From IMG/VR virus record IMGVR_UViG_3300030117_008015, positions 1-21,175 of that record: a DNA stretch of 21,175 nucleotides; one strand, written 5' to 3'. Shown here piece after piece: positions 6,801 through 13,759 of this stretch; position 1 is the first letter of the stretch; every line of letters starts with the position of its first letter. This stretch comes from a virus. The position numbers were made by a program, and so were the translations under genes. The notes under the pieces are model-generated. The model had not been told where the DNA came from. It worked only from the letters and a program-made list of their open reading frames with translations, and searched no databases.

Positions 6801-7693
6801 CACACGATTTAAAATCTATTCTAACTGAGATAGGGTACAAACTTCACGACAGAGGCAAAGAATATCGTAGTCGTGCTATTTATCGTGATTCAGACAACGA
6901 CACAGTTCTTTCAATCAAAAAAGATACTGGCCGCTGGATAGATTTCAAAGAGCAGCGCTTTGGGACTTTAGAAGAGTTAATCAAAATAACTCTAAATCTA
7001 AAAGACATATCTGAAGCTCGCCAATATTTAAATAGGGAGTTCAATTACCAACCAGCTAAAGTTGAAAAAGAAACGCTAAAAACCCCTACCACCTTTAGTT
7101 CAAAAAATTTAGATTTTATCATGCCAGAATACAAGTACTGGAATGATAGAGGTGTTTCCACACCCACCTTAAAAAGTTTCCAAAGTGGGACAATGAAGTC
7201 TGGTAAAATGGAGGGTAGATATGTTTTCCCCATTTTCGACAGGGACGACAAAATAGTGGGTATGGCAGGAAGAGCTCTCGACAATGAGAAGAAACCTAAA
7301 TGGAAGTTGGTCGGTGAGAAAAAGCTTTGGGCGTACCCATTAAAATTAAATTTACCAATTTTGCAAAAAGAGAAGAAGATAATTTTAGTTGAAAGTATTG
7401 GCGATATGTTGGCTCTTTGGGAAGCTGGTGTTAAAAATACTATCGTCACTTTTGGATTAAAGGTTACTGCTAAAATAAAGCAAATGTTAATAGCTATTCG
7501 GCCAAATACAATTCATATAGCCTTTAATAATGACGCTAATCGAGCTGGTAATGAAGGAGCTAACAAAGCGTACACAGAACTAAGTAAGCATTTCGATACT
7601 GAACAACTTTTTATTTCACTGCCCACTCACAATGATTTTGGGGAAATGAGTAGAAGTGACATCCTGTTATGGAAAAGTCAAAACAACCTGTAA
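6797..7693 (+). CDS. DnaG-like primase with TOPRIM domain, no zinc cysteines
   Basis: A 298-aa primase-type protein. The N-terminal 80 residues resemble the CHC2 zinc-binding module (YRSRAIYRDSDNDTVLSI, TGRWIDF), but the metal-binding Cys/His residues are absent. A linker and core segment follow (110-190, GRYVFPIFDRDDKIVGMAGRAL). The TOPRIM domain has LVESIGDMLALWEAG (197-211), with catalytic E199, and FNNDANRAG (243-251), where most primases have a D-x-D. The first Asp is Asn here. HND (278-280) takes the place of the KD(P/V)N motif. The usual full DnaG (about 600 aa) also has a helicase-binding domain, missing here. TTG start 6797 follows AGGGGG (6781-6786) and overlaps the helicase stop. 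It should lay RNA primers with the adjacent DnaB. A topoisomerase-like or other TOPRIM role is less likely. Confidence 0.8.
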   Translation: MTHDLKSILTEIGYKLHDRGKEYRSRAIYRDSDNDTVLSIKKDTGRWIDFKEQRFGTLEELIKITLNLKDISEARQYLNREFNYQPAKVEKETLKTPTTFSSKNLDFIMPEYKYWNDRGVSTPTLKSFQSGTMKSGKMEGRYVFPIFDRDDKIVGMAGRALDNEKKPKWKLVGEKKLWAYPLKLNLPILQKEKKIILVESIGDMLALWEAGVKNTIVTFGLKVTAKIKQMLIAIRPNTIHIAFNNDANRAGNEGANKAYTELSKHFDTEQLFISLPTHNDFGEMSRSDILLWKSQNNL

Positions 7694-8661
7694 AGGAAAG
7701 AATACTTTCCGCTTCTCGTTTAAAGACCTTGGAAACTTGTTCATGGTCTTATTGGTGCAATTACCACTTAAAACTCCCTCAGAAACAGAATGAGGGCGCA
7801 TTAAGAGGAACGGTATGCCATCTAGTGTTTGAAATGCTTGTGAAAAAGAAGCACAAAAAACATTACAACAAGGTTCTAAAAGCCAACAGTATCGAAGGTA
7901 GTCCCGCTATTCATCGCATGGTTATGAAGCACTTAACTCAAATGGAAAAGAGCTTTGATTTACCCATGACTAATCAAGAAAACACAGAATTGGTAGATGA
8001 CATGATAATTGTGGGTTTAAATTGTGACTTTTTTGGCCGAGGAGGAAAGGTTGATAAACCAGAGTTGGAGTTTTTGTTAGATAGTAAAGACCCAAAATAT
8101 AAAATTAGAGGTTTCATTGATAAGCCCATCGTTTATAAAAAGGGTAAAAAAATAAAAATTGTAGATTACAAAAGTAGCAAATATAAATTTCGCGGCGAAG
8201 AGTTGCATTCAAACGTACAAGCCATGGTTTATACTTTAGCCGCTCAAAAAGAGTGGGAGGGTTATGAACCTACTGTAGAATTTCAGTTTTTAAGGCATCC
8301 TCGCAGCCCATTGCAGCAACTTCAATTTAATAAAGAGCAGTTAAGGGGTCTTGAGTATTACCTCGCTCATTCTTTTCATATCGTCAATAACTTTACCGAA
8401 GAAACCGCAGTTACCAACTACGCGGCTGATAAAAAGAAAGATGCTTGGTTATGTAAGATAGGTAAGTGGAGATGCCCCTACATTGACCCTTATGATTATT
8501 TCGTCGTTGTCAATGAGCAAAAAGAAGAAATAAAAAAATCTTTCAAGAAGGAAGAGCTTCAAGACTCACTTGAAGAAGATCAAAAGATAGAAAAACGTTC
8601 ATACGAAGGATGTCCGAGGCACAAAACTAATTCTGAAGATATACTTGACATGTTTTCTTGA
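7669..8661 (+). CDS. RecB/Cas4-like PD-(D/E)XK exonuclease with probable Fe-S cluster
   Basis: A 330-aa protein of the PDDEXK_1 (RecB/AddB/Cas4) group. It opens with SASRLKTLETCSWSYW, the S-x-S-x-L-x-x-(F/L)-x-x-C motif. The nuclease set follows: H51 in RGTVCHLVFE, D151 in RGFIDKP, D166-Y-K168 in KIVDYKSS, and Q184...Y188 in SNVQAMVY. The cysteines C24, C262, C269 and C315 (ETC, WLCK, WRCPY, EGCPRH) are placed as in family members that bind a 4Fe-4S cluster. By family it degrades or trims DNA ends with metal ions. It starts inside the primase gene (25-nt overlap) and its end carries the polymerase-operon promoter, which puts it within the replication module. A role in end-processing for recombination or in host DNA degradation is inference. 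Confidence 0.8.
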   Translation: MEKSKQPVKERILSASRLKTLETCSWSYWCNYHLKLPQKQNEGALRGTVCHLVFEMLVKKKHKKHYNKVLKANSIEGSPAIHRMVMKHLTQMEKSFDLPMTNQENTELVDDMIIVGLNCDFFGRGGKVDKPELEFLLDSKDPKYKIRGFIDKPIVYKKGKKIKIVDYKSSKYKFRGEELHSNVQAMVYTLAAQKEWEGYEPTVEFQFLRHPRSPLQQLQFNKEQLRGLEYYLAHSFHIVNNFTEETAVTNYAADKKKDAWLCKIGKWRCPYIDPYDYFVVVNEQKEEIKKSFKKEELQDSLEEDQKIEKRSYEGCPRHKTNSEDILDMFS

Positions 8662-8673
8662 GTCTGTTACAAT
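8645..8673 (+). promoter_or_regulatory. Strong sigma70-type promoter for the split polymerase operon
   Basis: TTGACA (8645-8650, perfect) then exactly 17 bases then TACAAT (8668-8673, 5 of 6). It straddles the end of the nuclease gene. Transcription would begin around 8680, one or two bases before ATG 8682, giving an essentially leaderless message. It is the best promoter match in the window. Confidence 0.65.
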
Positions 8674-8681
8674 GCACGGAT

Positions 8682-9500
8682 ATGGACGGTATTGTACCTC
8701 TTTTTAAAAGTCACTACAGCTTAGGGAAGTCGATTCTGACCCTGTCTCTGCCAGATGCAGAATATGACTCGGAAGGCACAAAAGACACTTCGGATTCCAT
8801 TTTTGAGATAGCTTTAGATAGATTTCATCATAATGATCCCGGTGCGTCAGATTTGTTTTTAGTTGATGATTGTATGAGTGGGTTTTTAGAGGCTTATACT
8901 AACACTGAAGAAATCAATAAAGCCCCCTACTCCAAAAAACTTAAATTAATATTTGGGCTACGTTTGACTTTTTGTCCAGATATGAATGATAAATCTGAAG
9001 AAGGCAGGAAGGACTCTTATAAAAATATAATTTTTGTTAATAACGTACAAGGGTACAAACAGTTGATAAAAATCTGGACTACTGCTGCTCAAGATGGGTT
9101 CTATTATGAACCCCGAATTGATTTTAAAACACTAAAGGAGTTCTGGACAAAAGACCTACTTTTAGGCATTCCTTTTTATGACTCTTTTTTGCATCGTAAT
9201 AATTTCACTGTCTCTAGTTGTATCCCCGATTTCTCATACGTGAACAAACCAGTATTTTTTATTGAAGATAATGATACTTTAATAGACAGCCTTTTGGCAG
9301 ATAAAGTCCGAGAGTATTGCAAAGATAAATACGATGTTCAAAAAAGTAAGAGTATTTACTACAAAAATGATGAAGACTTTGATTCTTACCTCACTTTTAA
9401 ATGCATAAATAAAAGGACTACGGTAGAAAAGCCTAATTTTGATGGAATGTGTTCTAATAATTTTAGTTACGAGAGTTACAGGAGGTTAGTTAATGGATAA
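8682..9500 (+). CDS. DNA polymerase III alpha, separate PHP domain
   Basis: A 272-aa protein that matches only the N-terminal PHP domain of DnaE. PLFKSHYSLGKS (6-17) corresponds to the LHxHSxYS opening. LFLVDDCMSGFLEAY (58-72) aligns with ALTDHxxxxGxxEF, LIFGLRLTF (89-97) with PIIGxE, and NVQGYKQLI...PRIDFKTL (121-151) with NxxGYxNL...PRID. Metal ligands are lost: HxH reads L-x-K and the TDH His reads Asp. So this is likely a structural PHP, as in E. coli DnaE, rather than a nuclease. ATG 8682 is chosen over TTG 8658 because the -10 hexamer and predicted start lie between them and because the homology begins there. The polymerase core is a separate gene at 10399, with an exonuclease gene between. 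Confidence 0.8.
   Translation: MDGIVPLFKSHYSLGKSILTLSLPDAEYDSEGTKDTSDSIFEIALDRFHHNDPGASDLFLVDDCMSGFLEAYTNTEEINKAPYSKKLKLIFGLRLTFCPDMNDKSEEGRKDSYKNIIFVNNVQGYKQLIKIWTTAAQDGFYYEPRIDFKTLKEFWTKDLLLGIPFYDSFLHRNNFTVSSCIPDFSYVNKPVFFIEDNDTLIDSLLADKVREYCKDKYDVQKSKSIYYKNDEDFDSYLTFKCINKRTTVEKPNFDGMCSNNFSYESYRRLVNG
9480..9486 (+). promoter_or_regulatory. Consensus Shine-Dalgarno for the exonuclease gene
   Basis: AGGAGGT lies 6 bases before ATG 9493, inside the end of the PHP gene. It stands out because most genes here have no recognisable ribosome site, and it fixes the start of the exonuclease. Confidence 0.8.
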
Positions 9501-10182
9501 TCATTTATTAAGATTTCAAGAGAAGCAGTTTCTGTTTTATGATTTTGAGACATTCAACTTAAATCTTCATGATTCATTTAATCTACCTTGGCAGATAGCT
9601 GTTAAGAGGGTTGAGGTTGTAAATAATGATGGTAAATTTTTCAACAAGGTACTCAAAGTACAAGAGGAAGATTCTAAAGCCGAAAGTAAGGACTTTTATT
9701 TAGAATGGGATTCTCCTCTCAAAATTGGTGAAGAAGCTAAACGTATAACTAGGTATTCTGAGAGGGTATTTCAAAATAGGAAAATGCCTCAAGAAGAAGT
9801 TTTTAAAATTATATACCCATTGATCGAAGAATGTGACTACATGGTTGGTCATAATATTTTGGGATTTGATATATATTTACTTAGGAATTGGTACAGGGCC
9901 AACGGCAAAAGCTATTCTCATTTAGCGGAAAAATCTTTAGATACTTTTGCTATTGCCAAAGCTGTAGCTCTAGATTATAAGTTTAATCCCTTGGACTGTT
10001 CTTTTTTAGAATTCCAAATGAAGATGATTAATGTACGCAAACGTGGCATAAAAACTAGCCTCAGTGCTTTAGGTAAACAGAACTCAATAGAGCATGATTA
10101 CTCGCGGCTTCATGACGCTAAAGTAGATATCGACTTAAACCACAAGGTTTGGGACAAATTAAAATATCAAATAGATTTATAA
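9493..10182 (+). CDS. DnaQ-like DEDDh 3'-5' exonuclease (proofreading subunit)
   Basis: A 229-aa protein with the complete DEDDh set. Exo I is FYDFET (D17, E19). Exo II is MVGHNILGFDIYLL, with D126. Exo III is LHDAKVDIDL, with H207 and D212. The family removes mismatched nucleotides for DNA polymerase III (epsilon). Between Exo I and Exo II it carries about 60 extra residues (30-95) compared with a minimal epsilon, with charged loops. The gene overlaps the PHP gene by 8 nt (ATGGATAA) and lies directly upstream of the polymerase core, so it is almost certainly the proofreading partner. It has no visible clamp-binding motif that I could be sure of. RNase T or oligoribonuclease activity is the less likely alternative. 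Confidence 0.88.
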   Translation: MDNHLLRFQEKQFLFYDFETFNLNLHDSFNLPWQIAVKRVEVVNNDGKFFNKVLKVQEEDSKAESKDFYLEWDSPLKIGEEAKRITRYSERVFQNRKMPQEEVFKIIYPLIEECDYMVGHNILGFDIYLLRNWYRANGKSYSHLAEKSLDTFAIAKAVALDYKFNPLDCSFLEFQMKMINVRKRGIKTSLSALGKQNSIEHDYSRLHDAKVDIDLNHKVWDKLKYQIDL

Positions 10183-10200
10183 AGAGTTATGTTTCAAATC

Positions 10201-10206
10201 TATAAT
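10201..10206 (+). promoter_or_regulatory. Perfect -10 hexamer before the small basic protein
   Basis: TATAAT at 10201-10206, five bases before ATG 10212, in the 29-base gap after the exonuclease gene. The sequence 17-18 bases upstream (around 10177-10183) is not a good -35. If used, the message for the polymerase core would be leaderless. Confidence 0.3.
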
Positions 10207-10211
10207 AGGTT

Positions 10212-10451
10212 ATGCCTAGTTTAGATTTTGTATACGACATAACCGAAAAGTTAGACGAAGAGAAAATTGATTATTTAGTACTTACTATACGCGACCACAA
10301 AAAAGAAAGCAAAGTAGATGTGTTTTTTAACGTGTGCCGTGAAAGTGAGCCAGTATTAGAAAAATCTTTAAACCAAATTATAGAAATAGTTAAAGAACGT
10401 GACGACACAGAGCCCCAAAAGCCAAAAAGAAGACGGCGCAAAAAAAGTTAA
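10212..10451 (+). CDS. Small protein with basic tail, embedded in the polymerase operon
   Basis: This 79-aa protein has an alternating strand/helix body (FVYDITEKLDEEKIDYLVLTI) and a C-terminus that is almost all basic (KPKRRRRKKS, residues 70-79). The body looks like a compact alpha/beta fold, and the tail suggests binding to DNA, RNA or the acidic parts of a partner. I recognise no family. It lies between the proofreading exonuclease and the polymerase core. Its last 53 bases are read in another frame as the start of the polymerase, so the two are translated in an overlapping manner. A polymerase-associated small subunit is a reasonable guess, not shown. The overlap includes a run of seven A (10440-10446), see findings. 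Confidence 0.7.
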   Translation: MPSLDFVYDITEKLDEEKIDYLVLTIRDHKKESKVDVFFNVCRESEPVLEKSLNQIIEIVKERDDTEPQKPKRRRRKKS

Positions 10452-13083
10452 GTTATCCGATTTGTTCAAGAAGATTACCCTAAAACTTCATGGGGTAAGG
10501 CTACCAAAATTTGAAATAGAAGAGAAGCACCTCAAAAAGTACGCTACTCAAATTGAAGCAGCCGCCAAGGGCGGTGAAGTTGATAATAAAGTATTTTTAC
10601 GAGCTGTTTGCGCTAAAAGGTTTTATGATCTAGGTCTACATAACAGACAGGATAAAAAAATGTATATAGATAGGATGGTCTATGAACTTGGCATCCTTGA
10701 AGAATTGGGATTTGTAGATTATATATTATTGGTTTGGTCTGTGGTTAACTACTGCAATGAGGAAGATATACCTTTGGGATTAGGCAGGGGCTCTGCTGCT
10801 GGTAGTATGGCTTTATATTTACTAGGTGTTACAGACATTGACCCACTTAAATACGAACTGTTTTTCGAGAGATTTGTTTCTAAGGCTAGAGCTAAAAAAT
10901 CGGTAGTAGACGGGGTTACCTACTTAGATGGATCGCTAATGTGCGATGTTGATATAGATGTTTGTTATTATAAACGTAAAGATGTTTTAACGCATTTAAG
11001 AGAAAAGTTCGGCGGTAAGACATCTAAAATACTTACCCTCAACACTTTAAGTGGCAAATTAGTCATGAAGGAGTGCGGTAAGGTTTTAGGCGGCAAGTCT
11101 GAAACAGAAATGAATGGCGTGTCGGCCTTAATACCTAAAGTTTTTGGTCAGGTCGAAGATATTGCGTCTGCTTGTGAAACTGTTCCCGACTTTGGTAAAT
11201 GGTGCAAGAGGAATCCTCGCGTCTTTAAAGTAGCTAACAAAATAAAGAACCTTAATAAAAATAAAGGTGTTCACCCTTCTGCTATTTTACTTTCTTACGA
11301 TAGAATGGACGAAAGTTGTCCTTGCGAATTAGATTCATCGAAGGAGCCAGTATCTTCTTTTGATATGGATTGGTCTTCGATATCTAATGTTAAATTGGAC
11401 GTGTTAGGGTTGAGAACTGTTTCTGTAGTTAATGAATGTTGTAAAATTATTAACAAAGATCGCCCTAAAGAGCAACACATCACTCTTAAAACAATGGCGG
11501 CTGATCTTGAAGAAGAAGCTATTTATGACAAATTAAATGAACAGATACAACTTGGATTAAGAATAGGTATTTTTCAAATAGAAGCTGATGTAGCTTACAA
11601 AGCCTGTTACAAGGTAAAACCTCAAAACTTAGAGCATTTAAGCGGGGTGCTTGCTTTAGCACGACCCGGGGCAATGGATTACATCAAGCAGTATGCGGAT
11701 TTTGTAAATACGGGTGTCCCTGAACCTACTCACCCAGTATTTGAGACCGTTCTGAATAAAACTGGTGGCATAGTTTTATATCAAGAGCAGATGATGAAGA
11801 TGGCTCACATGATTGGGTTTACCCTTGATGAAGCTGAGATTCTGCGCCGTATTGTGGGCAAGAAGAAGGTGTCAGAAGTAAAGAAATGGAAAAAGAAGAT
11901 TAGAGATAAAGTTAAGCAAAATAATTTTAAGGATCTCGTAGGTACTGAGGATGTAGGAGACTTTTTGTGGAAAGTGTTAGAGGCTTCTGCTAATTACTCC
12001 TATAATAAATCTCATTCGATTAGTTATGCAGCTTTGGCCGCTATTACTGCCAAATTAAAATCCCAACATCCTAAAGAGTTTTTCTTAGCACTATTGAGGA
12101 TGACGGCTTTTGAGCCTGACCCCTTAACTGAAGTAGGTAAAATTAATCAAGAACTTAGATACTTTAATATAAAGTTACTAGCTCCAAATTTACTCAAGTC
12201 CGAAATGGAGTATAGCATTGAAGGAGACAACATACGTTTCGGCCTAACAGCGATAAAAGGGATATCGGAAAAATCTATCGGAAAGCTAGAAGGCTTTAAA
12301 AACCAATACTCAAATAAGTTTGAGGTATTTCAAGGAGCTTCACAAGCTGGTCTTGGTATTGGTATATTATCAGGACTTATCCAAGCTGGAGCTTTGGAGG
12401 GTTGTCACGATGGGTCACGTAGTCGAACAGTGGCAGAAGCACAACTTTTCAATTTGTTGACTGATCGTGAAAAAAGTTATGTGTTTGAATTGGCCGAGGA
12501 GTTTTCATTCGACTTGATGAAAATAGTAAAGTATTTGCACGAAAAACATATTGATATAAAAGGAAAACCTGTGATAAAGGAGTCTCGAATACAAACTATT
12601 CGTAAGCATTTTGAACCTTACAAGCAGATATACTACAAAAACAAAACAAATGAAACTTTTGCAAATTGGTATTATGAAAATACTCTACTGGGATACACTC
12701 ACGGAAAAGCTTTGCGTGAAGTAAGCCCTGAGTATTCTCACTTAGATTCCATTAGTGAGTGCTTGATAGAGACAGAAGGTAGCCCTGTTTCATTTATAGG
12801 TACTGTCATAGACACTTTTAAATCTAAGAGTCAAAAAGGTACTCCATATTTCCGTATGGCCGTCAGAGACGAAACTGGGGAATGCACAGTGATGCTTTTT
12901 ACTCAGAAGAATAAGGACCACATTCAAGCCTGCAAGACTATGAATAACGGTGAGCTTCCGAGCAAGAAGTCTATCGTTATAGTCAAAGGAACGAAGAAGG
13001 ATGGTGATACTATTTTCGCCAACTTAATCAAAACTCAAGATCAACAAATTTATATGAAGTTAAGTGAAATAAAAGGGAAGTAA
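10399..13083 (+). CDS. dnaE: DNA polymerase III alpha catalytic core (DnaE without PHP)
   Basis: An 894-aa protein that matches DnaE from the palm onward. LGRGSAAGS lies at 128-136. CDVDIDV (182-188) matches PD(F/I)D(V/I)DF, which carries two catalytic Asp. KLDVLGLRT (332-340) gives the third, D334. IFQIEA...LARPGAMDYI (391-429) and LYQEQMMKMAHMIGFTLDEAEILRRIVGKKK (460-490) belong to the fingers. NYSYNKSHSISYA lies around 533-545. The helix-hairpin-helix FGLTAIKGIS is near 614, and an OB fold (VSFIGTV...PYFRMAVRDETG) near 798-830. The PHP domain is absent and encoded at 8682. Together the two have about the length of E. coli DnaE (1160 aa). GTG 10399 is the only reasonable start. The tau-binding end is short. 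It should be the phage replicase; few phages carry a C-family polymerase. Confidence 0.92.
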   Translation: MTTQSPKSQKEDGAKKVKLSDLFKKITLKLHGVRLPKFEIEEKHLKKYATQIEAAAKGGEVDNKVFLRAVCAKRFYDLGLHNRQDKKMYIDRMVYELGILEELGFVDYILLVWSVVNYCNEEDIPLGLGRGSAAGSMALYLLGVTDIDPLKYELFFERFVSKARAKKSVVDGVTYLDGSLMCDVDIDVCYYKRKDVLTHLREKFGGKTSKILTLNTLSGKLVMKECGKVLGGKSETEMNGVSALIPKVFGQVEDIASACETVPDFGKWCKRNPRVFKVANKIKNLNKNKGVHPSAILLSYDRMDESCPCELDSSKEPVSSFDMDWSSISNVKLDVLGLRTVSVVNECCKIINKDRPKEQHITLKTMAADLEEEAIYDKLNEQIQLGLRIGIFQIEADVAYKACYKVKPQNLEHLSGVLALARPGAMDYIKQYADFVNTGVPEPTHPVFETVLNKTGGIVLYQEQMMKMAHMIGFTLDEAEILRRIVGKKKVSEVKKWKKKIRDKVKQNNFKDLVGTEDVGDFLWKVLEASANYSYNKSHSISYAALAAITAKLKSQHPKEFFLALLRMTAFEPDPLTEVGKINQELRYFNIKLLAPNLLKSEMEYSIEGDNIRFGLTAIKGISEKSIGKLEGFKNQYSNKFEVFQGASQAGLGIGILSGLIQAGALEGCHDGSRSRTVAEAQLFNLLTDREKSYVFELAEEFSFDLMKIVKYLHEKHIDIKGKPVIKESRIQTIRKHFEPYKQIYYKNKTNETFANWYYENTLLGYTHGKALREVSPEYSHLDSISECLIETEGSPVSFIGTVIDTFKSKSQKGTPYFRMAVRDETGECTVMLFTQKNKDHIQACKTMNNGELPSKKSIVIVKGTKKDGDTIFANLIKTQDQQIYMKLSEIKGK

Positions 13084-13084
13084 T

Positions 13085-13243
13085 ATGACGGAAATAGAAG
13101 GGTTAGAATTAGAAACCACGGAAGTAGAATCGAGAAGGTTAATGCAATTATTTAACGCGTGGGAAAGTTTATCACATAAAGATGACAAAAAACATATTGA
13201 GTCAGATTTATATAAAGAATTTGCAATAAAAATTGTAGATTAA
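13085..13243 (+). CDS. Small acidic ORF, 52 aa, unknown
   Basis: ATG 13085 follows the polymerase stop by one base, with GGGAAG about five bases upstream, which is one of the better ribosome sites here. The frame runs 52 codons to TAA at 13241-13243. The product is acidic at the start (MTEIEGLELETTEVESRR) and helical after (LMQLFNAWESLSHKDDKKH). It fills almost the whole gap between two solid genes in a genome with nearly no spacer, and codon use looks like its neighbours. Those facts support it as a real gene. No family is recognised. Confidence 0.55.
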   Translation: MTEIEGLELETTEVESRRLMQLFNAWESLSHKDDKKHIESDLYKEFAIKIVD

Positions 13244-13258
13244 TCACCTATTGTAGCA

Positions 13259-13264
13259 TAAAAT
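13259..13264 (+). promoter_or_regulatory. -10-like hexamer before the putative ssDNA-binding gene
   Basis: TAAAAT, 5 of 6 to consensus, nine bases before ATG 13274, in the 30-base gap after the 52-aa ORF. No good -35 is seen at 17 bases (TTGTAG at 13233 is 20 away). The start would again be nearly leaderless. Confidence 0.25.
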
Positions 13265-13273
13265 ACACTGTAT

Positions 13274-13759
13274 ATGATAAAGTTTTTCAAGCCCAATCCT
13301 CGAGTTACCGGCAACGGTTGTTCTTTTTCCTACAACTCCAAGGATCAATCTTTCTGGATCAATTTTGTAAAACAGTCTTCATGGGAGAATGGTAAGGGTA
13401 AGTTTCAAGTTGGCCCCGATAAAAAAGCTAACGCAAAGTTTAGTGCCACCGAGATAGCTGGAATGATACAGGCTATAGACTCTAACAAGTCTATGAAGGA
13501 CTTAGGCTTAAACGGATATCATGGTTATGATGGAAATACCACTACTTACAATTTTGGCCCCTATATTAAAGACGGCAATCAAGTAGGGTTCTCTTTGGCA
13601 CTCAACCAGACTAAGGATGGCAATAAGAAGTCTTTTGTGATGGGTTTTACCTATCCAGAGGCTAGGTTACTTCGCGAATATCTCCTTACTGCACTAAATA
13701 AGAGCAACACCTACTCCATTGAAAATTCGTTTGGTGAGAAATCTGAAAAAGATTTTTAA
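13274..13759 (+). CDS. Possible ssDNA-binding protein (PC4/Whirly-like), function uncertain
   Basis: A 161-aa protein with a strand-rich pattern: CSFSYNSKDQSFWINFVKQSSW (16-37), then TTTYNFGPYI and QVGFSLALNQ (89-112), then SFVMGFTYPEARLLREYLLTAL (119-140), where the last part is a long amphipathic helix. This strand set followed by a helix is what one sees in PC4- or Whirly-like ssDNA-binding proteins, and I recall similar proteins in large aquatic phages without a firm function. It has no OB-fold SSB signature and no acidic SSB tail; it ends GEKSEKDF. Its place directly behind the polymerase fits a replication ssDNA-binding protein, which the window otherwise lacks. Treat this as inference. 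Confidence 0.7.
   Translation: MIKFFKPNPRVTGNGCSFSYNSKDQSFWINFVKQSSWENGKGKFQVGPDKKANAKFSATEIAGMIQAIDSNKSMKDLGLNGYHGYDGNTTTYNFGPYIKDGNQVGFSLALNQTKDGNKKSFVMGFTYPEARLLREYLLTALNKSNTYSIENSFGEKSEKDF

Noticed and set aside
6797-6825. TTGACA at the primase start as a -35 box
   Set aside because: No -10-like hexamer occurs 16-18 bases downstream; the TTG is the start codon overlapping the helicase stop.
7045-7449. 134-codon minus-strand frame opposite the primase
   Set aside because: It lies fully within a recognised TOPRIM protein, the product has no recognisable domain, and its hydrophobic Ser/Phe/Leu-rich composition is typical of the complement of A-rich coding DNA.
7669-8661. Cas4 as part of a CRISPR system
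   Set aside because: No cas1, cas2 or repeat array is present; the gene belongs to the replication operon.
8658-8681. TTG 8658 as start of the PHP gene
   Set aside because: The promoter -10 hexamer lies between it and ATG 8682, and the PHP homology starts at the ATG.
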